Assembly: GCF_023953965.1 (NCBI RefSeq) | Contig: NZ_JAMLIX010000001.1 | Coordinates: forward strand, 2,418,501-2,482,500 | Direction of reading: 5' to 3' | DNA length: 64,000 nt | Source: Bosea sp. (in: a-proteobacteria) | GTDB taxonomy: Bacteria > Pseudomonadota > Alphaproteobacteria > Rhizobiales > Beijerinckiaceae | Part shown: piece by piece, positions 52,319-62,088 of the stretch | Layout: each line of letters opens with the position of its first letter | Position numbering within the stretch: the stretch's first letter is position 1 | Notes under the pieces: model-generated | The model's database searches: none | What the model was told of the DNA's origin: nothing | What the model saw: the letters and a program-made list of their open reading frames with translations, nothing else | Translations under genes and position numbers: made by a program

Positions 52319-52430
52319 GGACCAAGCCTAGCCGATTCGATTCGCTGTGGCGAACGAAAGCGGAACAGTTTGACCGCTTGCCCACAAATGCTTATGTCCC
52401 GCTGCAACAGCCTCTTTCCTGCGGACTCCC

Positions 52431-52970
52431 ATGGCCATTCGCCCGCTCGTCATCCTGCCCGACGCCCAGCTTCGCCTCGTCTCGAAGCCGGTCGAGGCCG
52501 TCACGCCCGAGATCAGGGCGCTGGTCGCGGACATGTTCGAGACGATGTACGACGCGCCCGGCATCGGGCTCGCCGCGATTCAGATCGGCGTGCCGCTGCG
52601 CGTGGTGACGATCGACCTGTCGAAGCCCGAGGCGAAGGAAGGCGAGGAGCCGGAGCCGAGGAAGCCGCAGGTCTTCATCAACCCGCAGGTCACCTGGTCC
52701 TCGGACGAGGTCCGCGCCTATGAGGAGGGCTGCCTCTCGATCCCCGAATATTACGAGGAGGTCGAGCGCCCGGCGCAGGTGAAGCTCCGCTACATTGATC
52801 TCGACGGCGTGGCGCGCGAGCTTTCGGCCGAGGGCCTGCTCGCAACTTGCGTGCAGCACGAGGTCGACCATCTCGACGGCGTGCTCTTCATCGATCATCT
52901 CTCGCGGCTGAAGCGTGAGCGCGTCACCAAGAAATTCGCCAAGGCGGCCAAGCGCGAGCGGGCCGCGTAA
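52431..52970 (+). CDS. def: Peptide deformylase
   Basis: A 179-residue deformylase with all three motifs: GIGLAAIQIG (44-53), EGCLSIPE (C101 metal ligand) and QHEVDHLDG (H143, H147 ligands, catalytic E144). It removes the formyl group from new N-terminal Met. It is followed by fmt after 10 bp, the classic pair. A Lys/Arg-rich tail is common in alphaproteobacteria. Confidence 0.97.
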   Translation: MAIRPLVILPDAQLRLVSKPVEAVTPEIRALVADMFETMYDAPGIGLAAIQIGVPLRVVTIDLSKPEAKEGEEPEPRKPQVFINPQVTWSSDEVRAYEEGCLSIPEYYEEVERPAQVKLRYIDLDGVARELSAEGLLATCVQHEVDHLDGVLFIDHLSRLKRERVTKKFAKAAKRERAA

Positions 52971-52980
52971 GGTCGAGCCG

Positions 52981-53910
52981 ATGAGCTTGCGCGTCATCTT
53001 CATGGGCACGCCGGATTTCGCCGTGCCGGTGCTGACCGAGATCGTCGGGCAGGGGCACGAGGTCGTCTCCTGCTACACCCGCGCCCCGGCGCAGGCCGGC
53101 CGCGGCCTCGACGTGAAGCCCTCGCCGGTGCATCGCGCCGCCGAGCGCTTCGGCATCCCGGTCTTCACGCCTTCGACGCTGAAGACGCCGGAGCAGGCCG
53201 AGATCATCGCCTCGCAGGAGGCCGATGTCGCGGTCGTCGTCGCCTATGGCATGATCCTGCCGCAGGCGATCCTCGATCTGCCGGCGCTCGGTTGCCTTAA
53301 CCTCCATGCCTCGCTCCTGCCGCGCTGGCGCGGCGCCGCCCCGATCCAGCGCGCGATCATGGCCGGCGATGCCGAGACCGGCGTCTGCGTGATGAAGATG
53401 GAAGCGGGCCTCGATACCGGCCCGGTCGCCATGGTCGAGCGGCTCGCGATCGGCCCGGACATGACGGCGGGCGAGCTGCACGATCAGCTCAGCATCCTCG
53501 GCGCCGATCTGATGGTGCGCGCTCTCGCGGCGCTCGGGCGCGGCGGCCTGCAGTTCACGCCGCAGGCGGAGGAAGGCGTCACCTATGCCAGCAAGATCGC
53601 CAATGCCGAGGCGAGGCTGAGCTGGTCGTTGCCGGCCCAGCAGGTGCATGACCGCGTGCGCGGGCTTTCGCCCTTCCCGGGCGCCTTCGCCGAGATCGAT
53701 CTCGGCAAGGGGCCGGAGCGGCTGAAGATCCTGCGCACCGCCCGCGCCGGCGGGGCGGCCGAGCCCGGCACGCTGCTCGACGACGAGGGTACGGTCGCCT
53801 GCGCCGTCGGCGCGGTGAAGCTGTTGCAGGTCCAGCGTGCCGGCAAGGCGCCGATGAGCGGGGCCGAATTCCTGCGCGGCGCCCGGCTCGGAGCCGGCGG
53901 CAGGCTTTAG
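52981..53910 (+). CDS. fmt: Methionyl-tRNA formyltransferase
   Basis: A 309-residue enzyme: RVIFMGTPDFAVPVL start, NLHASLLPRWRGAAPIQRAI with catalytic His and the SLLPxxRG loop, and the C-terminal tRNA-binding domain. It formylates initiator Met-tRNA with 10-formyl-THF. It forms an operon with def upstream; truA follows after a hairpin repeat. Confidence 0.97.
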   Translation: MSLRVIFMGTPDFAVPVLTEIVGQGHEVVSCYTRAPAQAGRGLDVKPSPVHRAAERFGIPVFTPSTLKTPEQAEIIASQEADVAVVVAYGMILPQAILDLPALGCLNLHASLLPRWRGAAPIQRAIMAGDAETGVCVMKMEAGLDTGPVAMVERLAIGPDMTAGELHDQLSILGADLMVRALAALGRGGLQFTPQAEEGVTYASKIANAEARLSWSLPAQQVHDRVRGLSPFPGAFAEIDLGKGPERLKILRTARAGGAAEPGTLLDDEGTVACAVGAVKLLQVQRAGKAPMSGAEFLRGARLGAGGRL

Positions 53911-53947
53911 GTGGTGGGTGCAATTGTTGGCTTGTTCGCGATCAGAA

Positions 53948-54003
53948 CCACCTTTGTCATTCCGGGGCGCGCCGCAGGCGCGAACCCGGAATGACAAAGG
54001 TGG
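53948..54003. repeat. TGTCATTCCGGG hairpin repeat, copy 2
   Basis: Perfect 19-bp arms ccacctttgtcattccggg (53948-53966) and cccggaatgacaaaggtgg (53985-54003); the 18 bases between contain a second hairpin CGCGCC-gca-GGCGCG, making one long stem. It lies inside the fmt-truA run, 12 nt before truA. Confidence 0.85.
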
Positions 54004-54015
54004 AGTGATCGCCTG

Positions 54016-54753
54016 ATGCCGCGCTACAAGCTCGTCATCGAATATGATGGCACCCCGTTCTCGGGCTGGCAGCGCCAGCTCAACGGTCCCTCCGTGCAGC
54101 AGAGCGTCGAGGAGGCGGTGGAAGCCTTCTGCGGCCATCCCGTCAGGCTGCATTGCGCCGGCCGCACCGATGCCGGCGTCCACGCCACCCATCAGGTCGC
54201 CCATGTCGACATCGACAGGGAATGGCGCACCGATGTCGTGCGCGACGCGACCAATGCCCGGCTGAAGCGGCTGCCGGTCGCGGTGCTGAGCGCCGAGGTG
54301 GTGCCGGAGGATTTCGACGCCCGCATCTCGGCGCGGCGGCGCTACTACATCTACCGCATCCTCGACCGGCGGGCCCAGCCGGCGCTGGAGCGCGAGCGGG
54401 TCTGGCACGTGCCGGTCAGGCTCGACCACGAGGCGATGGACCGGGCGGCCAAGGCGCTCATCGGCCAGCACGACTTCACCACCTTCCGGGCCGCCGAATG
54501 CCAGGCCAACAGTCCGATCCGGACGCTCGACCGCTGCGATGTCCGCCGCGAGGGCGCGGAGATCGTGGTCTATGTCCATGCCCGTTCCTTCCTGCATCAT
54601 CAGGTCCGCTCGATCGTCGGCTGCCTGAAGATGGTCGGGATGGGGCGCTGGCCGGAAAACAAGGTCGGCAAGGTATTGGCCGCGCGCGACCGCTCGCAAT
54701 GCGCGGCGCTGGCGCCGTCCTGCGGGCTCTATCTCGCCGGGGTGGATTACTGA
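54016..54753 (+). CDS. truA: tRNA pseudouridine(38-40) synthase TruA
   Basis: A 245-residue TruA: YDGTPFSGWQRQ start, catalytic D52 in GRTDAGVHA, RRYYIYRI and SFLHHQVRSIVGCL. It makes pseudouridine at positions 38-40 in the anticodon arm. ATG 54016 is downstream of the repeat with GGAG about 10 nt before. Confidence 0.96.
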   Translation: MPRYKLVIEYDGTPFSGWQRQLNGPSVQQSVEEAVEAFCGHPVRLHCAGRTDAGVHATHQVAHVDIDREWRTDVVRDATNARLKRLPVAVLSAEVVPEDFDARISARRRYYIYRILDRRAQPALERERVWHVPVRLDHEAMDRAAKALIGQHDFTTFRAAECQANSPIRTLDRCDVRREGAEIVVYVHARSFLHHQVRSIVGCLKMVGMGRWPENKVGKVLAARDRSQCAALAPSCGLYLAGVDY

Positions 54754-54759
54754 AGGGGC

Positions 54760-55344
54760 TCAGGCCAGCCCGAACAGCCGGATCACGCCATAATCGAGCA
54801 CGATGCTGGCAGCGAGCAGCAGCATGGCGATGCGGCGGCTTTCCGGACCGAAGACCGCCCGCGCCACGCAATAGCGCAGCCTGAGCACGATCGTGGCGAA
54901 GAACAGCGCCTGCACCATGGCGAGCATGGGCGGCGCCCAGCCGATGGCGAAGATCGCCGCCGGCACGGCCATCAGGCTGGCCGAGACGATGCCGGCCCAG
55001 TTCCAGGCGATCACGAAGCTGGTGAAGTGCGCGGTCTGCGCCAGTTCCGGGCGCAATGCGATCAGCAGGGCCGGCACGGCGAGGACCGTCAGCGCCAGCG
55101 CGGCGGCCACCGACAGGGCGAGCGCCGGCGCCGCGAACAGCCCGGCGCTGTTCGGCAGCCCGGCCGTCAGCCGCACCGCGGCGAGGATGGCGATCGTCGC
55201 CGGCAGCATCAGGGCGAAGGCGCTAAAGGAGCGCCAAAATCCATCCCGCGTCAGGTCGAGCTCCGGCAGGGCTTCCGCCCCGCGCGTCATCAGGTGCCAG
55301 GAACCGCGCAGCGAACGCGCGACGTCGTCGGCGAAAAGCCTCAT
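54760..55344 (-). CDS. Integral membrane protein, function unknown
   Basis: A 194-residue protein with about five membrane segments after a ~45-residue soluble N-terminus (GSWHLMTRGAEALPELDLTRDGFWRSF). ATG 55344 has GGAGG at the ideal distance; two upstream in-frame ATGs overlap this site. It is convergent with truA (6-bp gap) and shows no motif I recognise. Confidence 0.75.
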   Translation of the reverse strand: MRLFADDVARSLRGSWHLMTRGAEALPELDLTRDGFWRSFSAFALMLPATIAILAAVRLTAGLPNSAGLFAAPALALSVAAALALTVLAVPALLIALRPELAQTAHFTSFVIAWNWAGIVSASLMAVPAAIFAIGWAPPMLAMVQALFFATIVLRLRYCVARAVFGPESRRIAMLLLAASIVLDYGVIRLFGLA

Positions 55345-55412
55345 CACGTCCTCCATCATCCGCAATCTTAGACTTTTGTCTAATCAGGATAATGGCTCTT
55401 GTTTCCGCCGGG

Positions 55413-56618
55413 TCAAGCCCGGCGCTGCGCTGCGAAATAACCGGCGAGCAGGCGGCGCGTGATCCGTTCCAGCGCGACGACGTCGGCGGTGGCGACGCAT
55501 TCGTCGACCTGGTGCATCGTCTTGCCGACGACGCCGTATTCCACCACCGGGCAATAGTTCTTGATGAAGCGCGCGTCGGAGGTGCCACCGGTGGTCGACA
55601 GGGCCGGGCGCCTGCCGGTCTCGGCCTCGACGGCATCCGCGACGAGCGTGACGAAGGGGCCGGGCTCGGTCAGGAAGGCGATGGCGTTGGTCGGCTGGAT
55701 CTCGAGCGTATAGCGCACCGTGTTGCCGGCGGCCTCGCGCAGGCGCCGCTCGAGCTCGGCGGCGAGCGTCTCCGGCGTCCAGCTGTCGTTGAAGCGGATG
55801 TTGAAGACCGCCTTCGCCTGGGCAGGGATGACGTTGGTCGCAGGGTTGCCGACGTCGAGCGTCGTCACTTCGAGGTTGCTCGGGTCGAAATGCGTGGTGC
55901 CGGCGTCGAGCGGCGTGGCGTCGAGGGCAGCCAGCAGCCGGACCATGCCCCGGACGGGATTGTCGGCGAGATGCGGATAGCCGACATGGCCCTGCCTGCC
56001 CTGCACGGTGAGCCGGCCGGTCAGCGAGCCGCGCCGGCCGATCTTGATCATGTCGCTCATCGTCGCCGGATTGGTCGGCTCGCCGAGGATGCAATGGTCG
56101 AAGCGCTCGCCGCGCTCATGCGCCCATTGCAGGAGCTTGACCGTGCCGTTGAGCGCGGGGCCTTCCTCGTCGCCGGTGACCAGGAAGGCGATCGAGCCCG
56201 GCGCGCCGGGGGTCTCGCGCCGGTGGCGGATCGCCGCCGCGACCATGGCGGCAAGCCCGCCCTTCATGTCGCAGGCGCCGCGCCCGTAGAGCGTGCCGTT
56301 CTCGATTGTGCCGGCGAAGGGCTCGCGCGTCCAGGCGGCTTCGTCGCCGACGGGCACGACATCGGTATGGCCGGCGATCACGAAGACCGGCGCCGTCGTG
56401 CCGATGCGGGCGTAGAGGTTCTCGATATCGGGCGTGCCCGGCGTGCTGAAGACGGGGCGATGCACGGCGTAGCCCTCCGCCGCGAGCACGGCGGCGAGCA
56501 GTTGCAGCGCGCCGCCTTCCGCCGGCGTCACCGAGGGGCAGCGGATCAGCGCCTGCGTCAGGGCGATCGGGTCGGTCGGGTCGAAGGGCAGTGCGGGGGA
56601 GGTCGGGGCGATGCTCAT
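55413..56618 (-). CDS. dapE: Succinyl-diaminopimelate desuccinylase
   Basis: A 401-residue M20 metallohydrolase with ligands H84 (AGHTDVVP), D117 (GACDMKGG), catalytic E151 and E152 (TGDEEG), and a dimerisation domain (GRRGSLTGRLTVQGRQGHVGYPH). It releases succinate to give LL-diaminopimelate in lysine and peptidoglycan synthesis. The ATG overlaps the stop of the upstream DUF805 gene by 4 bp. Confidence 0.95.
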   Translation of the reverse strand: MSIAPTSPALPFDPTDPIALTQALIRCPSVTPAEGGALQLLAAVLAAEGYAVHRPVFSTPGTPDIENLYARIGTTAPVFVIAGHTDVVPVGDEAAWTREPFAGTIENGTLYGRGACDMKGGLAAMVAAAIRHRRETPGAPGSIAFLVTGDEEGPALNGTVKLLQWAHERGERFDHCILGEPTNPATMSDMIKIGRRGSLTGRLTVQGRQGHVGYPHLADNPVRGMVRLLAALDATPLDAGTTHFDPSNLEVTTLDVGNPATNVIPAQAKAVFNIRFNDSWTPETLAAELERRLREAAGNTVRYTLEIQPTNAIAFLTEPGPFVTLVADAVEAETGRRPALSTTGGTSDARFIKNYCPVVEYGVVGKTMHQVDECVATADVVALERITRRLLAGYFAAQRRA

Positions 56619-57040
56619 TCCGCCGCTTTAGCACCGGCCGGCGCGGCCGCAACCCCGTTCCGCCCGGCGGACGGCATCAGGCCGAGGTCGATCAGGGCCA
56701 CGACCCAGGCCATGGTCGCGATCGCCTCCAGCGAGGGGCGCCAGCCGAACGAGACGAGCGGCCTCAGCTGTTCCGGCAGCACGATCGCGCCGATCAGCAG
56801 GATGCCGAAGAGCGGCGCGCTGCCGCGGTCATTGGCGCGCTTGGCCGCGAGCGCCGCCCAGGGAAACAGGGCGAAGGCCTTGGTGAAGGCGATGATCATG
56901 GCCGCATCGTGCCGGTCCGCCAGAAGCGGGGCGGCATGCTGGATGGCAAGCAGCACCAGCGCCACCGCGATGCTGCCGAGCCAGAAGGCGCGCAGCCCGA
57001 TGCGGCCGTCGAAATCGCTGAAAAGGCGGATCAGGGACAT
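56615..57040 (-). CDS. DUF805-family inner-membrane protein
   Basis: A 141-residue protein with about four hydrophobic segments: SDFDGRIGLRAFWLGS, the family start, and AAKRANDRGSAPLFGILL in the middle. Function is unknown. It precedes dapE with 4-bp overlap, so is likely co-translated. Its upstream side is shared with rnd in a 170-bp divergent region. Confidence 0.82.
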   Translation of the reverse strand: MSLIRLFSDFDGRIGLRAFWLGSIAVALVLLAIQHAAPLLADRHDAAMIIAFTKAFALFPWAALAAKRANDRGSAPLFGILLIGAIVLPEQLRPLVSFGWRPSLEAIATMAWVVALIDLGLMPSAGRNGVAAAPAGAKAAE

Positions 57041-57210
57041 GCTGAAAGGCTCCGATGCCCTTGTCGCACGGCCTGCCGCCGGGTTGAAGCTTATGGTGAA
57101 TAAAGGGTTAACGGCGAGGGCTGGCTCAGAAAGGGCTTGAACGGGGCCGGGCGGCCCGCTAGCTGCGAAAGCGCGCGCCGTCAGTGCGCGGCCCCAGTGA
57201 GGTTTCGAGC

Positions 57211-57825
57211 ATGACCATCCGTTTCCATCGCGGCGACCTGCCGGATGGCTATGAGGCCGGATCCAGCATCGCGATCGACACCGAGACGCTCGGCCTCAAC
57301 CCGCATCGCGACCGGCTCTGCGTCGTGCAGCTCTCGCGTGGCGACGGCAGCGCCGACGTCGTGCAGATCCTCAAGGATGGCGCGCGGCCGAAGAACCTGA
57401 TCCGCCTGCTCGAGGACCCGGCCGTGCTGAAGCTCTTCCATTTCGCCCGCTTCGACGTCGCCGTGCTCAAGCACGCCTTCGGCGTGGTGACGGCGCCGGT
57501 CTATTGCACCAAGATCGCCTCGAAGCTCGCCCGCACCTATACCGACCGCCACGGGCTCAAGGATCTGGTGCGCGAGCTCCTCGGCGTCGAATTGTCGAAG
57601 CAGCAGCAATCCTCCGACTGGGGCGCCGAGATGCTGAGCGAGGCCCAGCTTACCTACGCCGCTTCCGACGTGCTGCACCTGCACGCGCTGCACGCCAGGC
57701 TCGAGGCGATGCTGGCGCGCGAGGGGCGTGCGGCTCTGGCCACGGCCTGTTTCGCATTCCTGCCCCATCGGGCCGAGCTCGATCTCGCCGGCTGGGGCGA
57801 GATCGATATCTTCGCGCACACTTGA
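57211..57825 (+). CDS. rnd: Short-form ribonuclease D (DEDDy exonuclease)
   Basis: A 204-residue 3'-5' exonuclease: ExoI IAIDTETLGLNP (D23, E25), ExoII FHFARFDVAVL and ExoIII LTYAASDVLHLHAL (DEDDy Tyr). It lacks the HRDC domain of E. coli RNase D (375 aa). ATG 57211 has GAGG 8 nt upstream. It precedes lptC by 88 bp. Confidence 0.9.
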   Translation: MTIRFHRGDLPDGYEAGSSIAIDTETLGLNPHRDRLCVVQLSRGDGSADVVQILKDGARPKNLIRLLEDPAVLKLFHFARFDVAVLKHAFGVVTAPVYCTKIASKLARTYTDRHGLKDLVRELLGVELSKQQQSSDWGAEMLSEAQLTYAASDVLHLHALHARLEAMLAREGRAALATACFAFLPHRAELDLAGWGEIDIFAHT

Positions 57826-57913
57826 CAAGCTTCGGGGCTTCTTGCGTCAGTCTGCGCGCGGGCGACGCGCGCGTGACACGAAAATGCCGTGAGCGGCTGC
57901 CATTGCGCGGGGC

Positions 57914-58687
57914 ATGACTGTGGCGATGACCTTCAATGACCCGGTGGCGGGGCTCACCGCGCAGGCGCTGCGCCGGCGCGCGGCCTTCCGCGCGGCGCGC
58001 CGCCATACGCGGCTGGTGCAGCTGCTGCGCCGGGCCATCCCCGCGGCGGCGGTCCTGCTGGTGCTGTCGCTCGTGGTCATGCCCTTCCTCTCGCCGCTCG
58101 GCGGCCGGCTCGCCAATGTCTCGATCGGCTCGGTCGGCATCACCGGCGGCAAGGTCAGGATGGAGACGCCGAAGCTCTCCGGCTACCGCAAGGACAACCG
58201 GCCCTATCAGGTCACGGCGCTGAACGCCTTCCAGGAGATCAGGGACCCGACCCAGATCGAGCTCCAGACCCTGACGGCGCGCATCCAGATGGAGCGCGAG
58301 GGCTGGGTGACGGTGAACGCGAAGACCGGCCTGTTCGACACGCAGAAGGAGAAGCTGCGCCTCGTCGACGACGTCAAGATCCGCACCGAGAACGGCCACG
58401 ACATGCAGATGAAGACCGCCGATGTCGACTTCAAATCCGGCACGGTGGTCTCGAAGGAGCCGGTCAAGGTCAGCCTCGGCGAGACGACGGTGGATGCCGA
58501 CACCCTCGACGTGAAGAACAACGGCGAGTTGATCGTCTTCGCGGGGCGGGTGAAAGTCGTCGTCCGGAACGCGCCGGCGGGCACGCTCGCCGGCCCCGAG
58601 CGCGAGGGCAGCACGCCGATGCCGGAACTGCTGAACGCGAATCGCGTTGCTCCGGCCGGCGAGGGCGGAAATGGAAAGGGACAGTGA
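57914..58687 (+). CDS. lptC: LPS export ABC transporter periplasmic protein LptC
   Basis: A 257-residue protein with one N-terminal membrane helix (~40-62) and a beta-jellyroll domain of the LptC type (ITGGKVRMETPKLSGY, NGHDMQMKTADVDFKSG). It passes LPS from LptBFG to LptA. The cytoplasmic N-tail is very Arg-rich. It starts the lptC-lptA-lptB set with 1 bp before lptA. Confidence 0.9.
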   Translation: MTVAMTFNDPVAGLTAQALRRRAAFRAARRHTRLVQLLRRAIPAAAVLLVLSLVVMPFLSPLGGRLANVSIGSVGITGGKVRMETPKLSGYRKDNRPYQVTALNAFQEIRDPTQIELQTLTARIQMEREGWVTVNAKTGLFDTQKEKLRLVDDVKIRTENGHDMQMKTADVDFKSGTVVSKEPVKVSLGETTVDADTLDVKNNGELIVFAGRVKVVVRNAPAGTLAGPEREGSTPMPELLNANRVAPAGEGGNGKGQ

Positions 58688-58688
58688 C

Positions 58689-59393
58689 ATGACCATGGCT
58701 GGCCGGATGCCCCGTTTCGTGCCTGTCCGCGGCGCCGCGCTCATCGTCGCGGCGGGGCTCATGCTCCTCGGCGCGCCGCAGGAGGCTTTCGCCCAGGCCG
58801 GCCAGGGCAAGGCGCGCGGCGCCGGCACTTCCTCGGCGCTCGGCGGCCTCGGCGGCGACAGCAAGGAGCCGATCAAGATCGACGCCGACAAGCTCGACGT
58901 GCTCGACAAGGAGAACAAGGCGATCTTCTCCGGCAACGTCGTCGCCGTGCAGGGCGAGACCACGGTGCGCTGCACGGTGATGACCGTGCTCTACGAGGGC
59001 CGCGGCGCGCAGGGCGCGGCCGCCACCGCTCGCCCGGCGGCGCCGGCCGCCGCGGGGCAGGGCAACGATTCCTCGATCAAGCGCATCCTGTGCAAGGGGC
59101 CGGTCACGGTGGTTTCGAAGACGCAGGCCGCGACCTCGGACAATGCCGAGTTCGACCGCGCCAACAACCTCGTCATCATGACCGGCAACGTCGCCCTCAA
59201 CGACGGGCCGAACATCACCCGCGGCGAGAAGCTGGTGTACAACACCGTCACCGGCGTCGCCAATGTCGAGAACAAGGGCGGGCGCGTGCAGGGCTTCTTC
59301 GTTCCGAATTCGGGTGAGGCCGGCAAGGCCGACGCGGGCAAGAACGAGGCCGGCAAGCCCGGCGCCAGGCCGGCGCCGAAGCCGACCAACTGA
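58689..59393 (+). CDS. lptA: LPS transport periplasmic protein LptA
   Basis: A 234-residue exported protein: signal peptide (~1-36, EAFAQA), the LptA/OstA-type beta domain (IKIDADKLDVLDKENKAIFSGNVVA, LVIMTGNVALNDGPNITRGEKLVYN), and a Gly/Ala/Lys-rich tail. It bridges the periplasm for LPS. ATG 58689 is preceded by GGAAAGGGAC and nearly abuts lptC. Confidence 0.9.
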   Translation: MTMAGRMPRFVPVRGAALIVAAGLMLLGAPQEAFAQAGQGKARGAGTSSALGGLGGDSKEPIKIDADKLDVLDKENKAIFSGNVVAVQGETTVRCTVMTVLYEGRGAQGAAATARPAAPAAAGQGNDSSIKRILCKGPVTVVSKTQAATSDNAEFDRANNLVIMTGNVALNDGPNITRGEKLVYNTVTGVANVENKGGRVQGFFVPNSGEAGKADAGKNEAGKPGARPAPKPTN

Positions 59394-59404
59394 ATCGTGC
59401 CGCG

Positions 59405-60286
<882 letters not shown>

Positions 60287-60341
60287 CGCGCGCCGCTTTG
60301 TTGCGATGCATCAATTTCCGCCCGCGCGCGCGAGAGAGCCT

Positions 60342-60370
60342 TTGACGCGGCGGTGAGCCGGCGCTAGTGT
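60342..60370 (+). promoter_or_regulatory. Putative sigma-70 promoter of rpoN
   Basis: TTGACG (60342-60347), a 17-nt spacer and TAGTGT (60365-60370), 58 nt before the rpoN start. Confidence 0.45.
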
Positions 60371-60428
60371 CCTTATCGACAAGCAAGAAGCGTGCCGAGG
60401 GTGCGCGGGCGAGAAGGGCCTTTCGCGC

Positions 60429-61958
60429 ATGGCGATGATGCCGCGCATGGAACTGCGCCAGGGGCAGTCCCTGGTGATGACGCCGCAGTTGCTGCAGGCG
60501 ATCAAGCTCCTGCAGCTCTCGCATCTGGAACTCCGGAACTTCGTCGAGGGCGAGCTCGAGCGCAATCCGCTCCTGGAGCGCGAGGAGGCCGCCGACCCGC
60601 CGGCGCGGCCCGACGAGACGCAGGAGCCCCTCGCCGCCGATCCCGAGAGCTTTTCCCGGGCCGAGAGCCTGAACACGCAGGAAGGCATGGAGGGCCGGCT
60701 CGGCACCGGCCTCGACAACGTTTTCCAGAGCGAGCAGCCGGCCCCGGCCCGCAGCGAGGCAGCCGGCGCCGACAGCCTGCCGATCGTCGGCGGCGCCTAC
60801 GGCGCGGCGGGCGGCTCCTTCGACGGCGATCCCGAGGGCTTCGAGATGAGCCTGACGGCGGAGCTTTCGCTGCACGACCATCTCGTCGCGCAGCTCGATC
60901 TCGCCGTCGCCGACCCGGCCGAGCGCATCATCGGCCGCCACATCATCGATGCGGTCGACGAGGGCGGCTATCTCTCCGAGCCGCTGGCCGAGATCGCGCT
61001 ACGCCTCGGCATCGCGCTCGGCCGCGTCGAGGCGATGCTCGGCGTCGTGCAGGGCTTCGATCCCTCCGGCGTCGCGGCCCGAGATCTCGCCGAATGCCTC
61101 GCCATCCAGCTGCGCGACCGCGACCGCTTCGATCCGGCGATGCAGGCCTTGGTGGCGAACCTGCCTCTCGTCGCCAGGCGGGACGTCGCGGCGCTGAAGC
61201 GCCTGTGCGGCGTCGACGAGGAGGACATCGCCGAGATGGTCGCCGAGATCCGCCGCCTCGATCCCAAGCCCGGCCGCGCCTTCGGCGGTGCGGCGGCCGA
61301 GACGGTGGTGCCTGACGTCTTCATCCGCGCCGCGCCCGACGGCTCCTGGCTGATCGACCTCAACCCCGACACGCTGCCGCGGCTGCTCGTCAACCAGACC
61401 TATCACGCGCGCGTCTCGCGCGCGGTCCGCAACGAGGCGGAGAAGGCCTTCATCGCCGAATGCCTGCAGAACGCGAACTGGCTGACCCGCTCGCTGGAGC
61501 AGCGCGCCCGCACGATCCTGAAGGTCGCCAGCGAGATCGTGCGCCAGCAGGACGGCTTCTTCGCCCATGGCGTCGAGCATCTGCGCCCGCTCAACCTCAA
61601 GACCGTGGCCGACGCCATCGGCATGCACGAATCGACGGTTTCGCGCGTCACCTCGAACAAATATCTCACCTGCTCGCGCGGGGTCTTCGAGATGAAATAC
61701 TTCTTCTCGGCGGCGATCGCCGCGACCGGCCATGGCGAGGCGCATTCGGCTGAAGCCGTGCGCTTCCGGATCAGGCAGATGATCGAGGAGGAGAATCCCG
61801 CCGCCGTCCTCTCCGACGACGCCATCGTCACCAGGCTGAAGGCCGGGGGAATCGACATCGCCCGGCGCACCGTGGCGAAATACCGCGAATCGCTCAGGAT
61901 TCCGTCCTCGATGGAGCGGCGGCGCGAGAAAGCCGCGCCGGCCTTGGGCGGGCGCTGA
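60429..61958 (+). CDS. rpoN: RNA polymerase sigma-54 factor RpoN
   Basis: A 509-residue sigma-54: Gln/Leu-rich region I (RQGQSLVMTPQLLQAIKLLQ), acidic region II, core-binding region, helix-turn-helix (TVADAIGMHESTVSRVTSNKY) and the RpoN box ARRTVAKYR near the C-terminus. It directs transcription of nitrogen, motility and other activator-dependent genes. ATG 60429 has AAGGG upstream; inner ATGs at 60435, 60438 and 60447 are possible. Confidence 0.97.
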   Translation: MAMMPRMELRQGQSLVMTPQLLQAIKLLQLSHLELRNFVEGELERNPLLEREEAADPPARPDETQEPLAADPESFSRAESLNTQEGMEGRLGTGLDNVFQSEQPAPARSEAAGADSLPIVGGAYGAAGGSFDGDPEGFEMSLTAELSLHDHLVAQLDLAVADPAERIIGRHIIDAVDEGGYLSEPLAEIALRLGIALGRVEAMLGVVQGFDPSGVAARDLAECLAIQLRDRDRFDPAMQALVANLPLVARRDVAALKRLCGVDEEDIAEMVAEIRRLDPKPGRAFGGAAAETVVPDVFIRAAPDGSWLIDLNPDTLPRLLVNQTYHARVSRAVRNEAEKAFIAECLQNANWLTRSLEQRARTILKVASEIVRQQDGFFAHGVEHLRPLNLKTVADAIGMHESTVSRVTSNKYLTCSRGVFEMKYFFSAAIAATGHGEAHSAEAVRFRIRQMIEEENPAAVLSDDAIVTRLKAGGIDIARRTVAKYRESLRIPSSMERRREKAAPALGGR

Positions 61959-62010
61959 GCGAATTTGTTCCAGGGGAATCGCGCATGGGCGCCATGATTG
62001 CGCTGTCTCA

Positions 62011-62039
62011 TTGACAACCCCGACTCCCGGTTCTTACCT
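62011..62039 (+). promoter_or_regulatory. Possible promoter of hpf
   Basis: A perfect TTGACA (62011-62016) with a weak TTACCT (62034-62039) at 17 nt, 49 nt before hpf. Confidence 0.3.
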
Positions 62040-62088
62040 CCCTAGGATGGCCGAATACGGCCATGGCTAAACCAAGGGGAAGCAGTTC

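Noticed and set aside
52924..54699. A minus-strand frame of 591 codons across fmt and truA
   Set aside because: It crosses two well-identified genes and the hairpin repeat; shadow of GC bias.
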